Part shown: one piece after another, positions 10,801 to 20,700 of the stretch
Layout of the letters: the number at the start of each line of letters is the position of its first letter
How positions within the stretch are numbered: position 1 is the stretch's first letter
Source: Gemmatimonadetes bacterium 2013_60CM_65_52
Lineage (GTDB): Bacteria > Gemmatimonadota > Gemmatimonadetes > Gemmatimonadales > Gemmatimonadaceae
NCBI GenBank assembly: GCA_002215645.1
Contig: NGFI01000014.1
Span: forward strand, 186,001-250,000
Direction: 5' to 3'
DNA: 64,000 bases
Notes under the pieces: generated by a model
Database searches by the model: none
The model's input: the letters and a program-made list of their open reading frames with translations, nothing else
Told to the model about the DNA's origin: nothing
Position numbers and translations under genes: made by a program

Positions 10801-11304
10801 GTGATCGTCCGCGGTGAGCCGCACCAGCGTCGCACGGAAGAGATGCTCTCGCGTGAGATCGAACGGCGTTCTCGCGCGCTCACGTACGATGCGCTGTGCG
10901 TCGGCGAACTTTGCGTCACTCGTCGCGCCGGTTGCGTCGACCGATGTGAGGTGGAACGGCGCCGGCGGATCGATCACCTGCTGCGGCCCACCACCTTCGT
11001 CCGTAAAACGCGTGCGCAAGACCTCGTGCCTCGCGACGAGCGTCGCGAGCGCACTCTCGAGCGCGGGCAGGTCCAACGGTCCGCGGAGTCGCCGAGCCAC
11101 GGGCATGTTGTACGCCGTGAGTCCGTGCGTCGCGCGGTCGAGCAGCCACAGCAGCTCCTGCGAGTACGACATCGGCGTCGGCAACGACGGATCGCGTCGC
11201 ACGATCTGTTGCGACGCGGGCGCATCGATTCCCTCGGCGGCCAACAGCTCCGCAAGGGCGTCGAGATCGTCGTCGAACCGGGCTCCGGAATCCTGTTTCG
11301 TCAT
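7846..11304 (-). CDS. NRPS single module C-A(Asp)-T
   Basis: The protein has 1152 residues and one elongation module. A roughly 30-residue polar leader precedes the condensation domain (HHIVMDG near 176). The adenylation domain has LFTSGSTG near 660. The specificity residues read by eye are D-L-T-K-I-G-H-V-G-K, an Asp-type code. The carrier motif is ALGGHSLM near 1070, followed by an Ala-rich tail. The condensation domain begins with SYSQELLWLLDRAT, shared in nearly the same form with the other single-module proteins, which points to module duplication. A short insertion (GYAVSHGDRPT) between the A8 core and A10 is present only in the four Asp-type modules. ATGA overlaps join it to both neighbours. 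It should add the penultimate residue of the line if the order follows the genes. Confidence 0.93.
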   Translation of the reverse strand: MTKQDSGARFDDDLDALAELLAAEGIDAPASQQIVRRDPSLPTPMSYSQELLWLLDRATHGLTAYNMPVARRLRGPLDLPALESALATLVARHEVLRTRFTDEGGGPQQVIDPPAPFHLTSVDATGATSDAKFADAQRIVRERARTPFDLTREHLFRATLVRLTADDHVLVLETHHIVMDGWSLGIVFRELAQAYASARAGRADGLPEPAIQYGDFAAWQRDRLSGPRLEELLAFWRTQLGDATDPLALPTDRKRTTSTGFAGARESITLSAAETAGLKRFAQERGATAYMLLLAAYATVLHRYTGRENVLIGSGSAGRATPETESLVGYVNNTLVQRADFAGDPTFAELLERVRRSALDAYDHQDVPLEKLVLELRKGDVQRGDAPLFDVVLTMQDTMQSAFSLDGLDVEGFGADLGATKFDITLLVSERGGELVVTSQYRSELFTPATMRRFLGHFRHVIHGGIAAPATRVSELPLLTDAEQKEITSWSATQVNEGTPATIASLFEAQAARLTSRAAIVAPSVATNTLTLTYAELNARANQLAHQLRSLGVGPDVPVGLLMDNTADALVALVGIVKSGGAYVPLSVEAPAARIAQQLRECGARAVVTIAALLERVPETTTTIALDRDDDVAALQAQPQTDPVLVTSPDDLAYVLFTSGSTGTPKGVAVTHANAVHYARAVSRVLADVPRGVEGDGFATLDGWQFGLASTLAADLGNTSLLVSLLAGGTLHVLGKQVTTEPERFASYMTANPLDVLKITPNHLAALVTGKTGTELGAILPRQWTIVGGEALRPDVARALLAASPGRLLNHYGPTETTVGVCTFEVTADSLAQAEALGTQTVPIGHPLANTRTYVVDTKGNEQPVSIPGELLLGGAGVARGYLGRVDLTRERFLMHRDDRVYRTGDRVRRLETGAIEFLGRADDQVKVRGFRVELAEIAHVLRAHAGVSDAVTILRPDHGGEPGIVAYVVPKSSGYAVSHGDRPTPETLTEWIAATLPAYMVPWAIVLLDALPLTPNGKVDTNALPAPETAGVTTQRVAPRTDTEKRVAAIWSEILRNDDIGVTDNFIALGGHSLMAIRVLGKISKSFGVRLTLRSLFEAPTVEQLATVLDAEVAKTAAAPAAGIGAVSRDAYRISKAPSPAGSDGTGGAGR

Positions 11305-14300
11305 GCCGTCGTCTGTTCGTGAGGCGCCGCGCGCGCAAGCTCGCGCTCTTCGGGCGACATCTGTCGTGCCTTGAGAAGGAGCCGGGCGATCAGCGCCGTC
11401 TGACCGGGCTTCAGCTCGAGCTCCGTGAGTGTGCGCGCGACACCAGCCGCCGTCTGCGCCTCGAAAAAGCGACGAAGCGGCAGCGTAGTGCGGAAGATGC
11501 GGGAAAGTTGGGCGGTAATGCGCGTGGCGAGCAGCGAGTGCCCGCCCAGCTCGAAGAAGCTCGTCTCGACGCCGACCTCGGGGAAGCCGAGCACGTCGCC
11601 CCAGACATCGGCGACAACTCGTTCGACGTCGTCTCGAGGCGCGATCGCGGCGATGCGAGTCTCGACGGCCGACGGCTCTGGCAGGGCCTTGCGATCGATC
11701 TTCCCGTTGCTCGACAATGGCAGCGCATCGAGAAACACGAACGCGCCAGGAATGGAGTGCTCAGGGAGCGATCGTGCGAGGAACATTCGGAGTGCTCCGA
11801 TGTCTCGAGCAGCTTCGTCCGCTACGAGGTACGCGACGAGACGCGATTCACCCGAACGATCCGGCCGCGCGACGACGACCACGTCCCGCACCGACTCGTG
11901 TCTCAGCAATGCCGCTTCGACCTCGCCGAGCTCGATGCGGACGCCGCGGACCTTCACCTGGAAATCCAGCCGGCCGAGATACTCCACGGTACCGTCCGCG
12001 CGCCAGCGCGCTCGGTCCCCGGTGCGGTACATGCGCGCCGCGGATGATTCGTGGGTCGGCCTGTATGCGTCCGGCACGAATCGTTCGCTCGTGAGGTCAT
12101 CGCGTCGATGATAGCCCAGCCCCACCTGGACGCCCGCGAGATAGAGCTCGCCTGGAACGCCGACCGGCGTGGGCGACAGCCGCTCGTCGAGCACGTACAG
12201 CCGCGTGTTTGAAACCGGCTTGCCGATTGGTACGACGTCTGGACGCGGGGGGCAGGGCCAATAGCTCACGTCCACCGCGCATTCCGTGGGGCCATATAGA
12301 TTGTGCAGGCGTGCGCGGGGAAGCACGGAATAGAACTCCGCTACCAGGTCCGGTGGCAGCGCTTCGCCGCTCGCCATGACGTCGCGCAGCGCTCCGCATC
12401 GAGCCGCAGCGGGCACGCTGAGAAACGCGCGCAGCATGGACGGCACGAAGTGACAGACTGTTATGCCGTACTGGCCAATGGCTTCGGCGAGATACTCGGC
12501 GTCTCGATGCCCTCCGGGGCGTGCCATCACGAGCCGTGCGCCGGCGATGAGCGGCCAGAAGAATTCCCACACCGAGACGTCGAAGCTGAAGGGCGTCTTC
12601 TGGAGCACGACGTCCGCGGGCCCAAGCTGGTACTCCGACTGCATCCACTGGAGTCGATTGACGATGCCGGCGTGCGCATTCAATGCGCCTTTCGGCTGCC
12701 CGGTGGACCCCGACGTGTAAATCATGTAAGCGGGGTCCGTTTGCGCAGGCAGCGGAATGGGCGAATCGTCGTCCGACTGCGTCCATGCTTCGTCGAGCAG
12801 GATGACCGCCGCTTTGGTGGCGGGAAGCATTGCGCCGATTGCGCTCGTCGTGAGCAGGACGGCGACGTCCGCGTCCGACATCATGAATGCGATGCGCTCT
12901 CGTGGATATTCGGGATCGATTGGCACGTATGCACCGCCCGCGCGCACCGTTGCCACGAGCGCGACCACCAACTCGACGGACCGTTCCGCACAGATGCCCA
13001 CGAGCACGCCTGGTCCAACGCCCTGCGCACGGAGCTGACGTGCGAGCGCGTGCGATGTCGCATCGAGCGCCGCGTACGTCGCCTGCTTCGTCTCATCCAC
13101 GACGGCGATCGCCTCGGGCGTACGCTGCATCTGCGCTTCGAGCAATTCCACCAGCGTCTCGCCGCCCGAATAATGAACGCGCGGGCCGGCCCATTCCTCG
13201 AGAAGCTGTGCGCGTTCGCGAGTGGGCAGCAGAGGCAACGCATCCACTTCCGTGTGCGGCTCGCGCATGCCTGCCTCGAGCAGCGTATCGAAGTGACTGA
13301 GCAGCCGCTCGATTGTGGAGGCGTCGAAGAGATCGCTGCGATACTCGACGGCGACCCTCAGCCCCGTATCGGACTCCGAAACGGCGGCCGTGAGATCGAA
13401 CTTCGCCGAGCCGATTTCCGCCGCGAGTGGCTCGACCCGGGCGTCGCGCAGCGAGAGCGTCGGCACGCGCGTGTCCTGAAGCACGAACATCACGTCGAAC
13501 AGGCCCTCGCTCGGCCGCCTGTCGCGCAGCTCACGCACCAGCCGCTCGGCGGGAAGGAGCTGGTGCTCGTACGTCCGGAGCGCGCTCTCCTTCGTCTGCG
13601 CCAGCAGTCCGGCAAACGTGAGCCGGTCGTCGAAGCGGGCGCGCAGCACGATGGTGCTCGCCAGGTAGCCGATGAGTCCCTGTGTTTCCGGGCGCGAGCG
13701 GCCTGCAAGGGGCGACCCGACCACGAGGTCCTTCTGGCCCGAGTAGCGATGGAGCACTGCCTCGAATGCACTCAGGAGCACCATGAACGGCGTCGCGCCG
13801 GCCGCCCGTGCGAACGTGCGCACCTCGTCGCGGCGAGTGGCTGGAAGTGTTACGACGACGCGACCGGCGGGACCTGAGCGCGCACCGGAACGGGGACGGT
13901 CCGTTGGCAGCTCGATGGTTCCAGGCGCGCCGTCGAGATACATCCTCCAGAAGGCGACGTCGTCCGCAAGGCGCTCACCGGTGAGCGTCGAACGCTCCCA
14001 TGCCGCAAAGTCCGCGAGCTGAATGGCAAGTAGCGGCGGTGCGAAGGTGCGACGGCTCAATGCCGCGTCATAGGCCTCGCCAAGCTCGCGCAGCATCACG
14101 CTGATGGACGCGCCGTCGAAGACGATGTGGTGCACCACGAGCAGCAGCAGCCACTCGTTCTCGCGCACGTGGACGAGCAGTGGCCGAAATAGCGGCGCCT
14201 TCGTGAGATCGAACGGCTCGCTCGCTGTCGCACGCAGCAGTTGCTCCGCTGCGCCGTCGCGATCCTTCTCAGGGATATGCATGAGGTCGGACCGGCGCAA

Positions 14301-17300
14301 TTCGACCGGCGCATCACGAGACACCACCTGCTCCACCGATCCGGCGGCCTCGAGAACGGACGTGCGCAGCGCATCGTGACGTGCAATCACCTGATTCAAC
14401 GCGCGCTCGAGCGCGTCCGCATCTACTCGTCCGTGAAGCCGGCGAGCAACGGGCACGTTGTACGCCGACGTGCCGGGATGCATCTGCTCGAACAGCCAAA
14501 GTGTTTCCTGCGCCTGCGAGAGCGGCGCCGGTCCATCGGCCGCGCGCGGCTCGATCGGGTCGGACGCCACGCCATGGTCTTCTGCGAGCTTTCGATCGAT
14601 GAGCGCCGCCAGGCCAGCCACCGTCCGACCCTCGAACAACGTGCCGATGGTCAGGCGCACGGGCACCGACGTCGTCAGGCGTGCGATGACGCGCATCGCG
14701 AGCAGCGAATGGCCGCCGAGGGCGAAGAAGTCATCCTCCACGCCCACGCGCTTCACGGTGAGGACGTCGGCCCATACCGCCGCGATCTGTTCCTCGAGTG
14801 GCGTGCGCGGCGCAACGTAAGCGGAGCCCTGTTCATCCGAGGCCTCAGGGCGCGGCAATGCGCGGCGATCGAGCTTGCCGTTCTCGTTCATGGGAAGCGC
14901 GTCGAGGAACACGATCGCCGACGGAACCATGAACTCCGGCAAGTGCGACTTCACGAGAGACCGCAGTTCCGCCGCGTCGGGCCGCACTGTGCCAACGGCC
15001 ACCACATAAGCGACGAGGCGTTTGTCTCCCGGCTCGTCCTCGCGGACGATGGCCACCGCACCCTGCACACCGGCGTGCTTCGCCAGCACGGTCTCGATCT
15101 CCCCGAGCTCGATGCGAAAGCCGCGGAGCTTTACCTGATGGTCGCGCCGTCCGATGTACTCGAGGGATCCGTCGCGCCGCCAGCGAGCAAGATCTCCGGT
15201 GCGATACATGGTGCCGCCCGCAAACGGATTCCGAACAAACTTCTCCGCCGTCAGCTCGGGCTGTCCGAGATAGCCGCGTGCGACGCCGCGTCCGGCGATG
15301 CACAGCTCGCCCGGTACGCCGATCGGGACCGGCTCGTCGTGGCCGTCGAGCACATACACCTGCGTGTTTGCAATCGGGCGCCCGATCGGCGCGGATCCAT
15401 CGAAATGCTCGCGGTCGAGCGCCCAATGGCTGCTGTAGACCGTCGTCTCGGTCGGCCCATAGAGATTCACCACGCCGACGGCGGGCATCGCCACGGCGAG
15501 CCGCGCGAGAAGCTCAGACGGAAGCGCTTCACCACCGCAGAAGATTCGCCGCAACGTGGCGCACGCTGCGAAAGCAGGCGTCTCCAACATCATCTGGAGC
15601 TGCGAGGGCACGAGCTGGAGGACCGTGATGCCGAACCGTTCCACGGCATCCGCGATGTACGAGGGATCCTGCTGCGCATTCGGGCGCGCGAGCACGAGCC
15701 GCGCGCCGGTGGTGAGCGGCAGGAAGAATTCCCAGATGCAGGCGTCGAAGCTTGCGGGCGCCTTCTGGAGAATTGCATCGCCGCCGCCGACGGGATACGC
15801 GTCGGCCATCCAGCGCACGTAGTTCACCACGGCGCGGTGCGGAATCATCACGCCCTTCGGGCGCCCCGTGGAGCCGGACGTATAGATCACGTACGCGAGA
15901 TCTTCCGCGTCCACTTCGGCTGGAGCAACGGCAGCCGACGACGAGGGCAGCGCGTCGATCGAGACTACCTCGACACGTTCAGCGTCGAAGGCGATGCGAC
16001 GCCGAATGGCCGCATTTGTGAGCAGCACCGGCACGCCGCTCTGTCCGAGCATGTACTGCACACGGTCGGCCGGATAGGCGGGATCGAGCGGCACGTAATG
16101 ACCGCCGGCGACGAGCGTTCCCAGCATGGCGACGACGAGATCACACGACCGATCGATGCAGATGCCGACGCCCACTCCAGGCTTCACACCGCGCTGCCGC
16201 AGCAGTCCAGCCACCGCGCTTGCGCGCGCCACGAGCTCCGTGAACGTCAGGCGCGTGACGTATCCAGTCGCGTCGTCGGACTCCACGGCGACGGCGTCCG
16301 GTGTTCTTCGGGCCTGCTCGAGGATCAGCGCGTGCAGACTCGACGTGGGCATGGGCATCGACGTCGCATTCCAATCCTCCAGCAGCAGCGCACGCTCGGC
16401 GGCGTCCATCAGCGGGAGCCGCGACATCGGCGTGGAGGGCTCGCGGAGAATGCTGCCGAGCAGCACCACGTAGTGGCCGAGGAGGCGGTCGATGGTGGAC
16501 TCGTGGAACAGATCGCTGTTGAACTCGCACACGGCTCGAAGCGCGCCATCGGGCGCCGTGTTGAGCATGAGCGTCAGCTCGAACTTCGTCGTGTCCTTCA
16601 CGCCGGCGACACGCGTCACCCTGAGCCCCGGGAGCGTCAGCTCGCGCGACACGTTCTCGAGCAGTTGAAACGCCGCCTGGAAGATGGGGCTGCGGCTGCG
16701 ATCGCGAACAGGTTGCACCGCCTCCACGACTTGCTCGAACGGCACGTCCTCGTTCGCGTACGCCTCGAGGGCGCGTTCGCTCACGTGATGCATCACATCG
16801 GTAAACGCGGGATCGCCGTCGAGCGACACGCGAATGGCGAGCGTATTCACAAAGAGCCCGATGAGCGGCTCGAGCTCGGCCCTGCGTCGGCCGGACGTGA
16901 TGGAGCCGACGACGATGTCGTCCTGGCTCGTGTAGCGCCGAAGCAGCGTGACGAATGCCGCGAGGAATGCCATGTACGGCGTCGCTCGCTCGCGGCGCGC
17001 GAGTGCGCGCATATCTTCGACGAGCTCCTTGGGCACGAGCAGCTCGCGCTTTCCGCCGCTGGACGTCTGCACGGCAGGCCGTACGTAGTCCGTTTGCAGC
17101 TCCAACGTGGGAAGGTCCTGCAAGCGCTTCTTCCAGTACGCGATCTGCCTCTGGGCGGCACCGCCCTGCATCGCTCCGCGCTGCCACACGGCATAGTCCG
17201 GATACTGAAGCGGGAGCTCCTTCAGCGACGGGCTCTCGCCTCCCCAGATTGCGACGTACGCGCGCTCCAACTCGTCGAAGAGCACGCCGACCGACCACCC

Positions 17301-17768
17301 ATCGGAGACGATGTGATGCATCGCGAACAGCAGCACATGCTCGCGCTCACCCAACCGGAGCAACCGCGCGCGCACCAAGGGTCCCGCGGCGAGATCGAAC
17401 GGTGCGTTGGCATTAGCCTGTGCGCCGAGATAGACCGTCTCGTCGCGGGACGTGGCATCGAGCACGCGCAGGTCTTCGATGGCGAGTGGAAACCGCATCG
17501 CCGGCAGGACGATCTGCATGAGATCGTCGCCCTCGAGGGCAAAGACGGTGCGCAGCGCTTCGTGACGCTGGACGATGAGATCGAGCGCCTGCTGAAACGC
17601 CTCGACGTCCAGGTCACCGGCCAGTCGGAGCGCGAAGGGAATGGTGTACGCTCCCGCTTCGCCCTCGATCTGATCGAGCACCCAGAAGCGCTGCTGCGCG
17701 AAGGACACAGGCATCACCTGCACCTCGCCGTGCAGCGCCGTGAGCGAGGTGATCGTGGGCGCACTCAT
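11301..17768 (-). CDS. NRPS two modules C-A(Gln-like?)-T-C-A(Ser)-T
   Basis: The protein has 2155 residues from the ATG at 17768, which overlaps the upstream stop as ATGA. A longer open frame to 18044 is rejected because it would lie inside the preceding gene. Module 1 has HHIVSDG near 152, YTSGSTG near 633 and LGGHSLL near 1017. Its code D-A-W-Q-F-G-L-V-Y-K resembles Gln codes such as DAWQFGLIDK, but the last variable positions differ, so the substrate is tentative. Module 2 has HHIVFDG near 1216, YTSGSTG near 1688 and LGGHSLL near 2074. Its code D-V-W-H-M-S-L-V-D-K is a clear Ser type. It is the only two-module protein in this operon without a tailoring domain. The C-terminal tail (about 45 residues after the carrier) is charged and may serve docking. 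Confidence 0.92.
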   Translation of the reverse strand: MSAPTITSLTALHGEVQVMPVSFAQQRFWVLDQIEGEAGAYTIPFALRLAGDLDVEAFQQALDLIVQRHEALRTVFALEGDDLMQIVLPAMRFPLAIEDLRVLDATSRDETVYLGAQANANAPFDLAAGPLVRARLLRLGEREHVLLFAMHHIVSDGWSVGVLFDELERAYVAIWGGESPSLKELPLQYPDYAVWQRGAMQGGAAQRQIAYWKKRLQDLPTLELQTDYVRPAVQTSSGGKRELLVPKELVEDMRALARRERATPYMAFLAAFVTLLRRYTSQDDIVVGSITSGRRRAELEPLIGLFVNTLAIRVSLDGDPAFTDVMHHVSERALEAYANEDVPFEQVVEAVQPVRDRSRSPIFQAAFQLLENVSRELTLPGLRVTRVAGVKDTTKFELTLMLNTAPDGALRAVCEFNSDLFHESTIDRLLGHYVVLLGSILREPSTPMSRLPLMDAAERALLLEDWNATSMPMPTSSLHALILEQARRTPDAVAVESDDATGYVTRLTFTELVARASAVAGLLRQRGVKPGVGVGICIDRSCDLVVAMLGTLVAGGHYVPLDPAYPADRVQYMLGQSGVPVLLTNAAIRRRIAFDAERVEVVSIDALPSSSAAVAPAEVDAEDLAYVIYTSGSTGRPKGVMIPHRAVVNYVRWMADAYPVGGGDAILQKAPASFDACIWEFFLPLTTGARLVLARPNAQQDPSYIADAVERFGITVLQLVPSQLQMMLETPAFAACATLRRIFCGGEALPSELLARLAVAMPAVGVVNLYGPTETTVYSSHWALDREHFDGSAPIGRPIANTQVYVLDGHDEPVPIGVPGELCIAGRGVARGYLGQPELTAEKFVRNPFAGGTMYRTGDLARWRRDGSLEYIGRRDHQVKLRGFRIELGEIETVLAKHAGVQGAVAIVREDEPGDKRLVAYVVAVGTVRPDAAELRSLVKSHLPEFMVPSAIVFLDALPMNENGKLDRRALPRPEASDEQGSAYVAPRTPLEEQIAAVWADVLTVKRVGVEDDFFALGGHSLLAMRVIARLTTSVPVRLTIGTLFEGRTVAGLAALIDRKLAEDHGVASDPIEPRAADGPAPLSQAQETLWLFEQMHPGTSAYNVPVARRLHGRVDADALERALNQVIARHDALRTSVLEAAGSVEQVVSRDAPVELRRSDLMHIPEKDRDGAAEQLLRATASEPFDLTKAPLFRPLLVHVRENEWLLLLVVHHIVFDGASISVMLRELGEAYDAALSRRTFAPPLLAIQLADFAAWERSTLTGERLADDVAFWRMYLDGAPGTIELPTDRPRSGARSGPAGRVVVTLPATRRDEVRTFARAAGATPFMVLLSAFEAVLHRYSGQKDLVVGSPLAGRSRPETQGLIGYLASTIVLRARFDDRLTFAGLLAQTKESALRTYEHQLLPAERLVRELRDRRPSEGLFDVMFVLQDTRVPTLSLRDARVEPLAAEIGSAKFDLTAAVSESDTGLRVAVEYRSDLFDASTIERLLSHFDTLLEAGMREPHTEVDALPLLPTRERAQLLEEWAGPRVHYSGGETLVELLEAQMQRTPEAIAVVDETKQATYAALDATSHALARQLRAQGVGPGVLVGICAERSVELVVALVATVRAGGAYVPIDPEYPRERIAFMMSDADVAVLLTTSAIGAMLPATKAAVILLDEAWTQSDDDSPIPLPAQTDPAYMIYTSGSTGQPKGALNAHAGIVNRLQWMQSEYQLGPADVVLQKTPFSFDVSVWEFFWPLIAGARLVMARPGGHRDAEYLAEAIGQYGITVCHFVPSMLRAFLSVPAAARCGALRDVMASGEALPPDLVAEFYSVLPRARLHNLYGPTECAVDVSYWPCPPRPDVVPIGKPVSNTRLYVLDERLSPTPVGVPGELYLAGVQVGLGYHRRDDLTSERFVPDAYRPTHESSAARMYRTGDRARWRADGTVEYLGRLDFQVKVRGVRIELGEVEAALLRHESVRDVVVVARPDRSGESRLVAYLVADEAARDIGALRMFLARSLPEHSIPGAFVFLDALPLSSNGKIDRKALPEPSAVETRIAAIAPRDDVERVVADVWGDVLGFPEVGVETSFFELGGHSLLATRITAQLSRIFRTTLPLRRFFEAQTAAGVARTLTELELKPGQTALIARLLLKARQMSPEERELARAAPHEQTTA

Positions 17769-20700
17769 GTCGCCGGCTCCTTTGCGGCACGCCGGAACGA
17801 CTCCCGCGACACGGGAACGAGCGCAATGTCGTCGTCCGGTTCGGGTGTGGCGCGGCGCGCGTCGTCCACGAGCGCTGCGAACTGCGCGACCGAATCGCCG
17901 CGCAGAAGTGAGTCGAGCGGCACAGTGACACCGAACTCGCCACGCACGCGCCCGAGGATACGCATCGCGAGGAGTGAATGTCCACCGAGCTCCAGGAAGC
18001 CGTCGGCGGTGCCGACACGCTCGATCCGCAAGACGTCGCCCCACAACGCGGCCACGAAGGTCTCCGTCTCCGTCCGGGGTGCGACGAATCCTCGCTCGGA
18101 GCGCTGCACGGCGGGCGGCCGGAGCGCCTTGCGATCCACCTTGCCGCTCGGCGTAAGCGGAAGGGCGTCGAGCCGCACGAACGTTGACGGGATCATGTAA
18201 TCCGGAAGCGTCCGCGCGAGATGCGTTCGTAGCCGTGCCACTTCATCGAGCGTAAACGCCTCTGCTGCTGCCTGGTGCGCAAACTCGGACCACGGGCGTA
18301 CGATCTCCGCCGCCGCAAGCGCTGACACTGTTTGCAGACGCGCTGTGCCTCTCTTCCTGAGTATGGCATCGAACCGGCCCGGCGTGTTCGACTGCGGCCA
18401 GAGCAGGCGTACGTCGTAGCGGTCGTCAATCGTCGCGAGTGTCTCCGGGTCGATTCCTCCGAGGCGAGCCGCCGCAACTGCCGCTCGAAGATCGCGGACC
18501 GTACCCTGGCCTGGCGCGGTGGCGAGCAGGTCCCGCGCGAGCTGGTCTCCGCCAATGCGCGCATCGACCAGCTCGGTGAGATGCAGTGCCTCTGGGCCGC
18601 TGACAAGCAGTGAATGCACGTCGTCGATCGTCGTTGCTCTCAACGACGCGGTCACGGGCGGCAACGCCGCGCGTACGCGCAGCATCACGTCGCCACGGAA
18701 CTTCGACAGCTCGTTCACCGCGCGACCGCGCTTGATCATGACCTCCACCTGGCCGATGTCGCCCAGGTGCTGCCGCAGATGATCGAAGATGGCGGGATCG
18801 AGCACGAGCTCGGTCTCGTTCCACATGCGCTGCTGCACGCGCGCCCGCAGGTCGGCGATGGATAGCGTGTCAGGTGCATCGTGGAGCGCGACGGAGGTGT
18901 GCAGCGTCTCGAGCAGCGGACGCAGGCGGATGTCGCCGAGAAAGATGGTGCCGCCCGGCGCGACGAGTCGCACGGCGTCCTCCAGAACGCGAACGAGATA
19001 TTCCGCGGTCGGAAAGTACTGCACGACCGAGTTCACGACGACGGTGTCGAATGAGCCCGCTGTCAGACTCGAAATCTCGTCGGCGCGAGCCAGGTCGAGG
19101 TTGACACGATCTGCAATGGCAGCAAACGCCGGATCGCTCCGGATGCCCGCGAGTCCACTGGCCGCGATGTCGATACCATGGTAGTGCTCGACGTGCGGGG
19201 CGACGCGAAAGAGCAGCAGTCCGGTGCCGCATCCGATCTCGAGAACGCGGCGAGGACGCAAATCCAGAATGCGATCCACGGTGCGGTCCACCCACTCGTG
19301 CATCTCGGCCGCGGGGATTGGCCGCTTGTCGTAACTGCTCACCCAGCCGGCGATGTTGAAGCCGGATTCGACGGCATCACCCGTTTCGTCGGCGTGGGTG
19401 TAGGCGCGGTCGAACACGTCGGTCCACCGCGCAACGACTTCACCGTCCGCGGACTCGGCTGCATCTGTGCTCGGGACGACATACGCCACGAGCCGGCTGT
19501 CGCCCGCTTCGTCGTTGTGGGCCATCACCGTGGCGTCGTGCACCGCCGGAAGCCGCGCGATCGCGGTCTCGATCTCGCCGAGCTCGATGCGGAAGCCACG
19601 CACCTTCACCTGGAAGTCGAGACGGCCGAGGTATTCCACGGTGCCGTCGGCGCGCCAGCGAGCCTTGTCGCCCGTGCGGTACATACGCTCACCCGCCACG
19701 AATGGATCCGGCAGGAATCGCTCGCGCGTGAGCTCGGGCCGCTTGTGATAACCCAGGCCCACTTGCACGCCAGCGAGGTACAACTCGCCCGGAACGCCGA
19801 TAGGTGCAGGTGCACCTGACGGTTCCAGCACGTACAGCCTGGTGTTCGCCACCGGCCGACCGATGGGCACGACGGCGGGCACCTCGGTATCACGCGGGCA
19901 TGGCCAATAGCTCACGTCCACGGCGCACTCCGTAGGGCCGTACAGATTGTGAAGGCGTGCCTGTGGAAGCGTGCGGTTGAACTGCGCGACTAGATCGGGC
20001 GCGAGTGCTTCACCGCTCGCCATGACGTCGCGCAACGACGTGCACTGCGCCGCGGCGCGATCGGCCAGAAACGCGCGGAGCATGGAGGGGACGAAGTGGC
20101 AAACGGTGACACCGTTTGACAGAGCACGCGTGAGGTACGCGGTGTCACGATGCCCGCCGGGTAACGCCATCTCGAGCGTCGCGCCCGTGATGAGCGGCCA
20201 GAACAATTCCCACACCGAGACGTCGAAGCTGAACGGAGTCTTCTGGAGCACGACGTCGCTGGAGGCGAGCTTGTACTCCGACTGCATCCACAGCAGACGA
20301 TTGACGATTCCGCGGTGCGCGTTGACCGCACCCTTCGGATTTCCTGTCGAGCCCGACGTGTAAATCATGTACGCGGGATCATCCGGCCGCGGCGCGTCGA
20401 ACGGTGTCTCATCCGACACGCTTGCGTCGTCCTCGATTACGAGCATAGGACGCGAGGCAGATGCGAGCAGCGAGCTTGACGCATGGACCTGACGCGAGGC
20501 CAGGAGAGCTGCGACGCCTGCGTCATCCAGCATGAACGCCAGACGCTCGGCGGGATATTCCGGGTCGAGCGGTACATACGCGGCGCCGGCCTTCATCACG
20601 GCCACCAGCGCGACGACGAGCGAGACGGATCGCTCCGCGCACACTCCAACCAGCGACCCGCGATGCACGCCTGCGGCACGCAGCCGACGAGCGAGCGCAG

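Noticed and set aside
17769-18044. Upstream extension of the two-module NRPS frame
   Set aside because: Lies wholly within the preceding NRPS gene; the ATGA start at 17768 and the start of the C domain fit better.
14241-18200. 1319-codon plus-strand open frame under the NRPS genes
   Set aside because: Antisense shadow spanning a real gene junction; no family motif, composition follows the opposite strand.
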